Shown piece after piece: positions 13,923 through 22,116 of a DNA stretch of 22,443 bases (position 1 is the stretch's first letter; each line of letters opens with the position of its first letter). Both the position numbers and the translations under genes were made by a program. The stretch lies in contig CAMLSG010000070.1 in assembly GCA_946482635.1 (NCBI GenBank), positions 1 through 22,443 of the forward strand, written 5' to 3'. Origin of the DNA: an uncultured Duganella sp. GTDB taxonomy: Bacteria; Pseudomonadota; Gammaproteobacteria; Burkholderiales; Burkholderiaceae. The notes beneath the pieces are model-generated. The model ran no database searches, was not told the DNA's origin, and saw nothing but the letters and a program-made list of their open reading frames with translations.

Positions 13923-16796
13923 TCAGTCCGGCAGTTTAGCAGCTTCGGCAGGCGCTTCCGGCTTTGCGTCCGGCTTGGCCTCAGGCTTGTTCTCCGCCGG
14001 GTGCATCACCACCTGCACATAATTGTTGAAGTCGAAATAGCGCCGGGCCGCAGCCTGCACGTCCGCCACGGTCAGGCTGGCGATCATTTCGTTCTGGCGC
14101 AGCAGCAGCTTGGGGTCGGTCTTGTTGACCAGCGCCTGTTGCAGGTTGACGATCCACCAGCCATTCTCGCGCAGCGCCTTGCGGTAGTTGCTGGTCCAGT
14201 TTTCCTTGACCTTGGCCAGGTCGGCTTCCTCCGGGCCCTTCTCCTGCAGCTTGCGCACCTCGGCAAAGGTAGCTTCGATCGCCTTGTCCACGTTTTCAGG
14301 GGCGGTCGGCAAGCCGATATTGATGGCGTAGTTGGCGTAGGGATGGCGCGCCATGCCGCCCGAAATGTTCGCCGTATAAACCAGGCCACGCTGTTCGCGC
14401 AAGGCTTCCGTTGCCTTGATCTGCATGATTTCGACCAGTGCGCGCAGGCGCATCTGCTCTACCTCGTTGAAAGTGGCCTCGCCCGAAAAAGCGATGCTGA
14501 CCTGGCTCTTTTGTTCGCGCCCCCGGCGCACTTCCTTCTTTACCACGCCGCGCACCGGGCGTACGTGGCGATCCTTGTATTCGGTGGCGATCTTCGCAGC
14601 CGGCAAACCTCCCAGGTAAGTGGCCAGCAACGGCTTGATCTTCGCCGGGTCGAAGCTGCCGACCAGGAAGAACGTCATGCCGTACGCGCTGGACATGCGC
14701 TCCTTTTGCAGCGCCATCACACGGTCCAGGCGGATGCCGTCCAGTTCTTCTGGACGCGGCGTCAGGCCCACGCGCGGGTGATTGCCGAACATGGTTGTAC
14801 GCATGGTATCCGTCAGCACCGCCTCCGGCCGCGCCTGGGCATTGCGTGCCTGCTCCTGCTGCTTGTCGATGAACACATCGAACAGCGCCTGGTCGCGGCG
14901 CGGCTGCGTCATTTGCAGGTAGGCCAGCTGCAGCATGGTTTCCACGTCGCCGCTGCTGGAACCGCCGCCATAGCCTTCCGTCACGCCGCCGATGGCAAAA
15001 GCAGAACGCACGCTGCGCCCGGCCAGCATCTTCTGCAAATCGAGCGGCGCATAGCCGTTGACGCCCATGCTGGCCAGGATGGCCGAGGCATAGCGCGCGT
15101 TGACGATATCGCCTTCTTCCGCCAGCGACTGCCCGCCGAAGCGGGTAGAGCTCATCAGGACCTGGTCGTTCTTGAAGTCAGTCGGCTTCAGCACGACCTT
15201 TACGCCGTTAGACAGCAGCAATTCGGTGGTGCCAAGCAGTTTGTCGGCCGTCTCCTTGACGATACGGCCAGCCTTCGGCGGTTGCGCCATCAGGCTCGCC
15301 GCCAATGCCTTTTCCTCATGGGCCGATACCGTGGCCTTCTCGGCCTCATCGACGGTTGCCAGCATCTGTGCCGGCTGCGGCACGACGGTGCCCGACTTGT
15401 CATTCCCCATGAAGATCACCAGCTTCTTCTGCCCGACCGGAATCGCGCTGCGCACCTGGGCATTGACTTCTTCCAGCGAGACGCCAGGCAGCAAGTCCTT
15501 GTAGTAGCTGAATTCGTTCTCGATCCCCGGCATCGATTCGCCATCCAGGAAATGGCGGGTGAACTCGCTCACATACGCGGAGGACTCGGTCTTGTCACGC
15601 TCGTTGTACAGGTTCTCGATGAAGCGCATCGAGTTCTTCTTGGCGCGCTCCAGCTCCGCCGCGCTGAAGCCGAACTGGCGGGCGCGCTCGCCCTCTTCCA
15701 CCACGGCGCGGATGGCCGGCAGCGCGCCGGCCTTGCCCACTACTGCGCTCGAGACGAAAGCCTGGTAGCCATGCACCGCCTTGGCCATGTTGCTGTAGCC
15801 TTGAAGGAATGGGGGACTGGATTGCTGCGACAGTTCGGCGATGCGCTGGCTCAGCATCGCGGCCGACAGCAGTTCCACCATGCGAGAGCGGTATTCGCCC
15901 ACCGTCTTCGACTCAGTGCGTTCCATGAAGGGATAGCGGATCGTCACCAGGTTGGACGGCGCTTCGCGGTCGGTGACCACGATGGCTTCCGATTCCTTGC
16001 GTTCCGGGATCGGCGGGTAGATGCGCGGGCGCGGCTTGGCCGGATTGACCAGCTTGGAGAAATGGCTGTTGACCAGGCGCTCCGCTTCCTGCGGATCGAT
16101 GTCGCCGACGACAATCACCGCCATCAGGTCCGGACGGTACCAATCCTTGTAGAAGCGGCGGATCGCCTCCGGCTTGAATGACTTCAGAATTTCCGCCTTG
16201 CCGATCGGCAGGCGGCTCGCATACAGCGAACCATTGAACATCTTCGGCAGCAGCACCTTGTTCATGCGGTCGGTCGCGCCTTTGCCCAGGCGCAGCTCTT
16301 CCAGCACGATGCCGCGCTCACTTTCGATGTCGGCATCGTTGAAGGTCACGCCCTGGGCCCAGTCTTCCAGCACCAGCAAGCCCTTGTCCAGGTTTTCCTT
16401 CTTGTCGACCGGGATCGGCAGCATGTACACCGTTTCATCGAAGCTGGTGTAGGCATTCAGGTCGGCGCCGAACTTCACGCCCACCGACTGCAGCCACGAA
16501 ATCAGTTCGTGGCGCTTGAAATGGGTCGAACCGTTGAAGGCCATGTGCTCGGTGAAGTGGGCCAGGCCAAGCTGGTCTTCGTCTTCCAGCACCGAGCCGG
16601 CCTTCACAATCAGGCGCAGTTCCACGCGCTTTTCCGGGCGGCGGTTCTGCTGGATGTAATAAGTGAGGCCATTGGCCAGCTTGCCGGTCCTGATCTGGGG
16701 ATCAAGCGGCAGCAACGTAGCGGGATCGGGAGCGGCAGAAGCCACAAAGGAGCAGCACACCAGGGCTGCTGCCAGGAGCAGTTTTAGTAGTTTCAT
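13923..16796 (-). CDS. M16-family (pitrilysin/insulinase-like) zinc metalloprotease
   Basis: 957 aa. A signal peptide of about 22 residues (MKLLKLLLAAALVCCSFVASAA) sends it to the periplasm. The inverted zinc motif HFTEH is at 80-84 (H80, E83, H84), and the third ligand is probably E160 in ADIESERGIVLEE. This N-terminal half is the catalytic M16 unit; the second half (from about residue 500) contains the non-catalytic M16 unit. The end is a Lys/Pro/Glu/Ala-rich tail (KPEAKPDAKPEAPAE). A start at 16796 is fixed by the signal peptide; the frame is open further upstream but codes for nothing recognisable there. Such proteases cut small proteins or peptides; the substrate is not known. It is divergent from the MlaE-like permease gene with a 48-bp gap. 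Confidence 0.93.
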   Translation of the reverse strand: MKLLKLLLAAALVCCSFVASAAPDPATLLPLDPQIRTGKLANGLTYYIQQNRRPEKRVELRLIVKAGSVLEDEDQLGLAHFTEHMAFNGSTHFKRHELISWLQSVGVKFGADLNAYTSFDETVYMLPIPVDKKENLDKGLLVLEDWAQGVTFNDADIESERGIVLEELRLGKGATDRMNKVLLPKMFNGSLYASRLPIGKAEILKSFKPEAIRRFYKDWYRPDLMAVIVVGDIDPQEAERLVNSHFSKLVNPAKPRPRIYPPIPERKESEAIVVTDREAPSNLVTIRYPFMERTESKTVGEYRSRMVELLSAAMLSQRIAELSQQSSPPFLQGYSNMAKAVHGYQAFVSSAVVGKAGALPAIRAVVEEGERARQFGFSAAELERAKKNSMRFIENLYNERDKTESSAYVSEFTRHFLDGESMPGIENEFSYYKDLLPGVSLEEVNAQVRSAIPVGQKKLVIFMGNDKSGTVVPQPAQMLATVDEAEKATVSAHEEKALAASLMAQPPKAGRIVKETADKLLGTTELLLSNGVKVVLKPTDFKNDQVLMSSTRFGGQSLAEEGDIVNARYASAILASMGVNGYAPLDLQKMLAGRSVRSAFAIGGVTEGYGGGSSSGDVETMLQLAYLQMTQPRRDQALFDVFIDKQQEQARNAQARPEAVLTDTMRTTMFGNHPRVGLTPRPEELDGIRLDRVMALQKERMSSAYGMTFFLVGSFDPAKIKPLLATYLGGLPAAKIATEYKDRHVRPVRGVVKKEVRRGREQKSQVSIAFSGEATFNEVEQMRLRALVEIMQIKATEALREQRGLVYTANISGGMARHPYANYAINIGLPTAPENVDKAIEATFAEVRKLQEKGPEEADLAKVKENWTSNYRKALRENGWWIVNLQQALVNKTDPKLLLRQNEMIASLTVADVQAAARRYFDFNNYVQVVMHPAENKPEAKPDAKPEAPAEAAKLPD

Positions 16797-16844
16797 AACA
16801 TAGTACGATACACCATAGGTTGTCGTTAATGCTAGTATGCCGGA

Positions 16845-17612
16845 ATGAACGCTCACCGCCCTGCAATCGCGTGGCTGACCAGCTGGTGGCAGCTGCTGCA
16901 GTTCGCCGCACTGCTGCTGACGCGCGCCATGGCGCCATCCAGCTATCGGCGCGACAACCGGCGCATGCTGTCCGAACAGGTCGTCGTTGCCACCACCGCC
17001 AACCTGGCTTGGTTTTCCGTGCTTTGCGCGCTGATCAGCCTTGTCATCATCCGCATCGTCGTCGTCACCTCGGCGAGCTACGGCCTGTCGCGCTATGCGC
17101 TGGAAATGGTGGTGCGGGTGCTGGTGCTGGAGCTGGTGCCGCTGACGGCTGCCCTGTTCGTCGCGCTGCGCACCACGCTGCCGGCCGGCGTCGAGTTCGC
17201 GCAGCAAAGGCTGGCCGGCCACGCGCCCGATGCCCGGGCCGCCCTGCGCACCCAGTTCTATCCGCGCGCCGCTGCCGGCGTATTCGCGGTGTGGATGCTG
17301 GCCGCCGTCAGCTGTCTGGTGACGCTGGTACTGGCCTACGTGGTGATGTACGGCTTTACGCCATGGGCACTGCCCGGCTACACGCGGGTGGTGGGGCAGA
17401 TTTTCAATCCGGCCGTGTGCCTGATCCTGGTGCTGAAAGTAGTTTTTTTCAGCCTGGCGGTGGCGGTGATTCCGCTGGCATCTTCCTACTATACCGGTGC
17501 TTCCAGCCCGCTGCGGCGCATCGGCGCCGCGCATGGCCTGGCAGACATGGTGCGCATGTTTTCCGTCATCCTGGTGGTGGAAGCGGCATCCCTGATGGGC
17601 AATTACTATTGA
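16845..17612 (+). CDS. MlaE-like ABC permease (MCE/lipid transport)
   Basis: 255 aa, with four or five hydrophobic segments (about residues 50-75, 88-112, 148-175, 188-215 and 240-254). The stretch LVLELVPLTAALFVALRTTLPAGVEFA corresponds to the conserved helix-elbow region of MlaE (DUF140) proteins, and the following MCE gene confirms the family. It should form the inner-membrane channel of a lipid transporter of the cell envelope. ATG 16845 is the first usable start; an earlier ATG at 16837 meets a stop after two codons. The next gene begins four bases after its stop. The ATPase (MlaF type) that this system needs is absent from the window. Confidence 0.85.
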   Translation: MNAHRPAIAWLTSWWQLLQFAALLLTRAMAPSSYRRDNRRMLSEQVVVATTANLAWFSVLCALISLVIIRIVVVTSASYGLSRYALEMVVRVLVLELVPLTAALFVALRTTLPAGVEFAQQRLAGHAPDARAALRTQFYPRAAAGVFAVWMLAAVSCLVTLVLAYVVMYGFTPWALPGYTRVVGQIFNPAVCLILVLKVVFFSLAVAVIPLASSYYTGASSPLRRIGAAHGLADMVRMFSVILVVEAASLMGNYY

Positions 17613-17616
17613 CGAT

Positions 17617-18582
17617 ATGAGCGAAACGACTCCCCCAACTTCCGGCCCGGAAGCGGCGCCGATCCACAACGCAGAAGCCAAGGCGGTGGCCCTGCTGGTG
17701 CTGCTGGTCGCCCTGGTGCTTGGTGCGATCATCTACCTGATGTACGCGCGCGGTGCCTTCGAGCCGACGCAAAGGCTGGTGCTGACCGCCGACGATTCGG
17801 AAGGCGTGGCGGTCGGCATGGACGTCACCTTCGCCGGCTTCCCGATCGGCCGCGTGCAGCGCATCGAACTGGCGCCGGACGGCAAGGCGCGCATCCTGGT
17901 CGACGTGCCGAGCAAGGACGCGCACTGGCTGCGCACCACCAGCATCTTCACGCTGGAAAAGAGCCTGGTGGGCGGCGCCAAGCTGCGCGCCTTCACCGGC
18001 ATCCCGGCCGACCCGCCGTTGCCGCCCGACGCCGAACGCGCGCTGCTGGTGGGAGACATGGCCGCCGAAATCCCGCGCTTGCTGCAATCGGCCAAGGACC
18101 TGCTGAACAACCTGGCCGCGCTGACGGCGGAAGAATCCGCGCTCGGCACCAGCCTGCGCAATGTGCAGGGCGTCACCGAAAAATTGAACGGCCCTGGCGG
18201 CGCGCTTGGCGTGCTGGCCGGCGAAGACCAGAAGGCCCGCGAGCTGCTGCGCAACGCCAATTCGCTGGTGGTCAAGGCCGACAGCCTGGTGGGCAATGCC
18301 GACAAGCGCGTGTTCGGCGAAAAAGGACTGGCCAACGACACCCAGGCGGCGGTGCAGCAATTGAATGCCCTGCTGGCCGACGCACGCAATTCGCTGAAGA
18401 AGCTCGACGCCGTGCTGGTGGAAGCGCAGGCCGTCGGCGCCAACACCCGCGCCGCCACCGAAGACCTGGGCGCCCTGCGCGCCGAGGTCGACGCCAACCT
18501 GCGCAAGGTGGAACAGATGATCAATGAGCTGAACCGCAAATGGCCGTTCAAGCGCAGCGAACCGGAGATCAAGCTCCCATGA
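17617..18582 (+). CDS. MlaD-like MCE-domain protein
   Basis: 321 aa. A single transmembrane anchor (about residues 22-43, VALLVLLVALVLGAIIYLMY), then an MCE domain (about 53-132; SEGVAVGMDVTFAGFPIGRVQRIELAPDGKARILVDV), then a long helical tail with heptad-like leucines and repeated NL/LL positions (about 150-305) that is probably a coiled coil or tunnel-forming helix bundle. MlaD itself is only about 180 aa, so this is a longer form, as in PqiB/YebT or other MCE variants. The protein would span the periplasm from the inner membrane and pass lipids to or from the outer membrane. The gene overlaps the next by ATGA (18579-18582). Confidence 0.9.
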   Translation: MSETTPPTSGPEAAPIHNAEAKAVALLVLLVALVLGAIIYLMYARGAFEPTQRLVLTADDSEGVAVGMDVTFAGFPIGRVQRIELAPDGKARILVDVPSKDAHWLRTTSIFTLEKSLVGGAKLRAFTGIPADPPLPPDAERALLVGDMAAEIPRLLQSAKDLLNNLAALTAEESALGTSLRNVQGVTEKLNGPGGALGVLAGEDQKARELLRNANSLVVKADSLVGNADKRVFGEKGLANDTQAAVQQLNALLADARNSLKKLDAVLVEAQAVGANTRAATEDLGALRAEVDANLRKVEQMINELNRKWPFKRSEPEIKLP

Positions 18583-19238
18583 GAATGACGACATTCGCAG
18601 CGGCGCTGGCTGCCGCCCTGCTCACCGCCTGCAGCAGCGGCCCGCGGGTACCGGACTGGCAATTGAACGCCGCCGGCGCGACCGAACGCGCCACTTCCGC
18701 CTACATGGAAGGCAAGACAGCCGTCGCCGAGCGCGAGTTCGGCCTGGCACGCAGCCAGGTCGGCAGCACGGCCCAGCCAGCGCTGGCGATCCGGATTGAG
18801 TTGCTGCGCTGCGCAGTGCAAGTGGCTGCACTGGTTTTCGAAGAGTGCCCCGGCTTCGCGCCGCTGCAGCCGGATGCTTCGGCGGCCGACCTGGCCTATG
18901 CGCGCTACCTGGCAGGAGGCGCCGCGCCTGGCGATGCCGCCCTGCTGCCCGAACCTCAGCGCGCCGTTGCAGGCGCAACCACCGACACCGCCGCTGCGAC
19001 GGCCGCTGCCGCCATCGGCGATCCGCTATCGCGCATGGTCGCAGCCGGCGCCCTGATGCGCGCCAGCCGCGCCACGCCGGAACTGGTGACAATGGCCATC
19101 AACACCGCCTCCGCCCAAGGCTGGCGCCGCGCCGTGCTGGCCTGGCTGAATGTGCAGTTGCAACGCGCCGAACAAGCCGGCGACACCGCCGAAGCCGAAC
19201 GCCTGCGCCGCCGCATCAAGCTCGCCACCACCCCATAA
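18579..19238 (+). CDS. Lipoprotein of the MCE operon, function unknown
   Basis: 219 aa. The signal peptide ends in a lipobox LTAC with lipid-bearing Cys18 and a following SSG, so it should be anchored to a membrane, most likely the outer one. The mature part is alanine-rich and almost all helical (TERATSAYMEGKTAVAEREFGLAR, LRRRIKL), resembling tetratricopeptide-like solenoids. The start overlaps the MCE stop by ATGA and there is no gap, so all three genes form one operon. It may be the outer-membrane partner or a stabilising subunit of the MCE system. The 3' end is followed after seven bases by the inverted repeat at 19246. Confidence 0.85.
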   Translation: MRMTTFAAALAAALLTACSSGPRVPDWQLNAAGATERATSAYMEGKTAVAEREFGLARSQVGSTAQPALAIRIELLRCAVQVAALVFEECPGFAPLQPDASAADLAYARYLAGGAAPGDAALLPEPQRAVAGATTDTAAATAAAAIGDPLSRMVAAGALMRASRATPELVTMAINTASAQGWRRAVLAWLNVQLQRAEQAGDTAEAERLRRRIKLATTP

Positions 19239-19245
19239 CAGCCCA

Positions 19246-19350
19246 GCCCGTGTCAACCTTGGGGTCAGGCTCTTTAGTTGACACAGTCTCAGCTGCTCCA
19301 GGCTTGAGCTCGTGTCAACCTGGGAGCCTGACCCCAAGGTTGACACGGGC
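19246..19350. repeat. REP/BIME-like composite inverted repeat between two convergent genes
   Basis: Outer arms 19246-19272 and 19324-19350 are perfect 27-base inverted repeats (left arm starts GCCCGTGTCAACC). Inside are four copies of GTGTCAAC or its complement: 19250-19257, 19277-19284, 19312-19319, 19339-19346. Adjacent copies form two small hairpins, each with 8-bp stems and a 19-nt loop, in opposite orientation around a 27-base spacer. This is the layout of a bacterial interspersed mosaic element. From memory, GTGTCAACC-type sequences ending in GGGGTCAGGCTC are scattered repeats in betaproteobacteria. The right arm abuts the helicase stop (19351-19353). It may also act as a two-way terminator, but has no T tract. 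Confidence 0.8.
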
Positions 19351-20607
<1,257 letters not shown>

Positions 20608-20633
20608 GGCGTGCCTGGATTGAATAAGCCGGC

Positions 20634-20639
20634 AGTATA
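20634..20639 (-). promoter_or_regulatory. Possible -10 hexamer of the helicase gene
   Basis: TATACT on the minus strand, 27 bp before ATG 20607, with no convincing -35. On the plus strand the same 96-bp gap holds TGCTATCAA (20671-20679), a possible extended -10 for the dipeptidase gene. Confidence 0.3.
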
Positions 20640-20703
20640 CCTTGTGCCGGGTTTCATGCGACTATACGTTTGCTATCAATCTACCAACAATCACAACAAG
20701 AAA

Positions 20704-21669
20704 ATGATCAATTGGGATGCCCACCTCTGCCTGCCGCAGCATCCGCAGGCGGATTTTTCTCCGCTCGACCAGCTCCATTCCGCTGGCGTGAACTACGTGT
20801 CGATCGCTGTGGGCGCGGACATGAATCCCGTATCGCAGGTCATGTCGGTCATCGCCGGCTACCGCGCCACCATCGCCGCCAACCCGGCGCGCTATCGCCT
20901 TGTGTCCGGCGTGGATGAAGTGATCCAGGCTGCCGCTGACGGCGTGCTGGCCATCGGCTTCGACCTGGAAGGCGCCATGCCGCTGATGGAGCAGCCGGAA
21001 ATGGCCGAAGTGTATGCGCGCCTGGGCGTGCGGCAAATGCTGTTCTCCTACAACCGCAACAACAATGTGGCCGATGGCTGCCACGATATGGCGCGCGGCC
21101 TGACGCGCCTGGGCCACCGGGTGCTAAAAGCAGTCAACGACGCCGGCATCATCGTCGACTGCTCCCACACCGGCCGCCTGTGCAGCCTGGAGATCATGGC
21201 CGCGTCCAGCAAGCCGGTGGTGTTCAGCCACGCCAATCCCTTCGCGCTGGTGCCGCACGGCCGCAATGTGACCGATGAACAGATCCAGGCCTGCGCTGCG
21301 ACCGGCGGCGTGGTGTGCGTGTCGGGCCTGTCCTGGTTCCTGGGCAGCGAGCAGCCGACGGCGGCCGACGTGGCGCGCCACGTGGCATATGTGGCAGACC
21401 TGGTGGGCGTGGCGCATGCAGGGGTCGGCCTGGATATCTGCTTCAGTGAAAAAGACCTGGACGACACGCCGCCCGGCGGCTTCAATCCCGGCTGGTGGTG
21501 GCCGGAGTCGGCCGGCTACCGCACCGGCCGCTCGCCTGCGTTCGTGCCGATCTACGCCTGGAGGTCGCTGCCGCTGGAATTGCGCAAGCTGGGCATGGCG
21601 CCCAGCGAGATCGAGCAGGTCCTGGGCCGCAACATGCTTCGCGTGGCGCGTGCGACCTGGCTAAGCTGA
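20704..21669 (+). CDS. M19-family (membrane dipeptidase) metallopeptidase
   Basis: 321 aa. It follows the M19 pattern: NWDAHLCLP at the start (D5, H7), GFDLEGAMP with the bridging Glu89, YNRNNNVADG, DCSHTGR (H155), FSHANPF (H176), PHGRNVTD (R187) and GVGLDICFS (D244). All zinc-site residues are present except that the first site reads His-x-Cys (H7, C9) where the family normally has His-x-Asp. Such proteins remove dipeptides, including D-containing ones, but the substrate here is not deducible. No signal peptide is seen. An in-frame ATG at 20656 would add 16 residues (MRLYVCYQ...) before the conserved start and falls before the best extended -10 (20671-20679), so 20704 is preferred. The gene is divergent from the helicase gene. 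Confidence 0.88.
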   Translation: MINWDAHLCLPQHPQADFSPLDQLHSAGVNYVSIAVGADMNPVSQVMSVIAGYRATIAANPARYRLVSGVDEVIQAAADGVLAIGFDLEGAMPLMEQPEMAEVYARLGVRQMLFSYNRNNNVADGCHDMARGLTRLGHRVLKAVNDAGIIVDCSHTGRLCSLEIMAASSKPVVFSHANPFALVPHGRNVTDEQIQACAATGGVVCVSGLSWFLGSEQPTAADVARHVAYVADLVGVAHAGVGLDICFSEKDLDDTPPGGFNPGWWWPESAGYRTGRSPAFVPIYAWRSLPLELRKLGMAPSEIEQVLGRNMLRVARATWLS

Positions 21670-21682
21670 TCTCCGCAGCTTA
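21662..21682. terminator. Short hairpin joining two convergent stop codons
   Basis: TAAGCTG (21662-21668) and CAGCTTA (21676-21682) form a perfect 7-bp stem with a 7-nt loop. The two arms contain parts of the stops of the dipeptidase (TGA 21667-21669) and of the VOC gene (TAA, minus strand, 21680-21682). No T tract follows on either strand, so termination is only a possibility. Confidence 0.35.
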
Positions 21683-22069
21683 CATCCCGACATCGCCATA
21701 AGGCCCGGCCAGCACCACAACGTATCCTTCCGGATCACGCAGCCACAGCTCGCGGTGCTGCGCATTGCTGTTCTCCTTGGGTCCCTCCAGCACTGTGGCG
21801 CCGGCCGCGCTGGCGCGATCGACTGCATCGTCAAAGTCGTCGGTCCAGAACCACAACAGCGCGCCATTCCCGTAAGGGCGCTGTTCGGGATTGCCGATGT
21901 GCGGATGATGGTGGGCATCCCAGCGATGCAGTTGCAGCACCATGCGTCCGTCATGCAGCAGCTGTTCGTACTCGTTGCCGCCATGGCCGCTCTTCAACCC
22001 CAGCGTTTTCTGGTACCAGCGGCTGGCCGCTTCGACGTTGCTGACAGCGATCAAAGGTTGCGCTTGCAT
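21680..22069 (-). CDS. VOC/glyoxalase-bleomycin resistance superfamily protein
   Basis: 129 aa, one VOC unit of two beta-alpha-beta-beta-beta modules. Signs are PLIAVSNVEAASRWYQKTLGLK at the start, MVLQLHRWD in the middle, the second module WFWTDDFDDAVDRASAAGATVLEGP, and the metal-site ending RELWLRDPEGYVVVLAGP. Putative metal ligands are the His in LQLHRW and the Glu in RELWL. The enzyme class (glyoxalase, dioxygenase, resistance protein or binding protein) cannot be decided from the sequence. The start is supported by a strong ribosome binding site. A LysR gene lies 47 bp upstream on the same strand, which may regulate or be co-transcribed with it. The stop is ten bases from that of the dipeptidase. 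Confidence 0.88.
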   Translation of the reverse strand: MQAQPLIAVSNVEAASRWYQKTLGLKSGHGGNEYEQLLHDGRMVLQLHRWDAHHHPHIGNPEQRPYGNGALLWFWTDDFDDAVDRASAAGATVLEGPKENSNAQHRELWLRDPEGYVVVLAGPYGDVGM

Positions 22070-22071
22070 AA

Positions 22072-22078
22072 CTCCTCC
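22072..22078 (-). promoter_or_regulatory. Ribosome binding site of the VOC gene
   Basis: GGAGGAG on the minus strand, with GGAGG ending four bases before ATG 22069. It fixes the start although the frame is open for a long way upstream. Confidence 0.7.
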
Positions 22079-22116
22079 GTGTCCAGGGTTCGCGGAAAAA
22101 CCTGCTTGCCCTAAGC

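Noticed and set aside
14001..16181. A 726-codon open frame on the plus strand opposite the M16 protease gene.
   Set aside because: It is the reverse-strand shadow of a GC-rich coding region with biased third positions. The product has low-complexity His/Arg/Ala/Gln content and no domain, signal or ribosome binding site.
16797..17732. Upstream extension of the M16 protease frame to 1269 aa.
   Set aside because: The extra residues are the antisense reading of the permease gene; the real protein begins with a signal peptide at 16796.
20656..20703. Longer N-terminus for the M19 dipeptidase starting at ATG 20656.
   Set aside because: The 16 extra residues lie outside the conserved fold, and the best extended -10 element lies downstream of that ATG.
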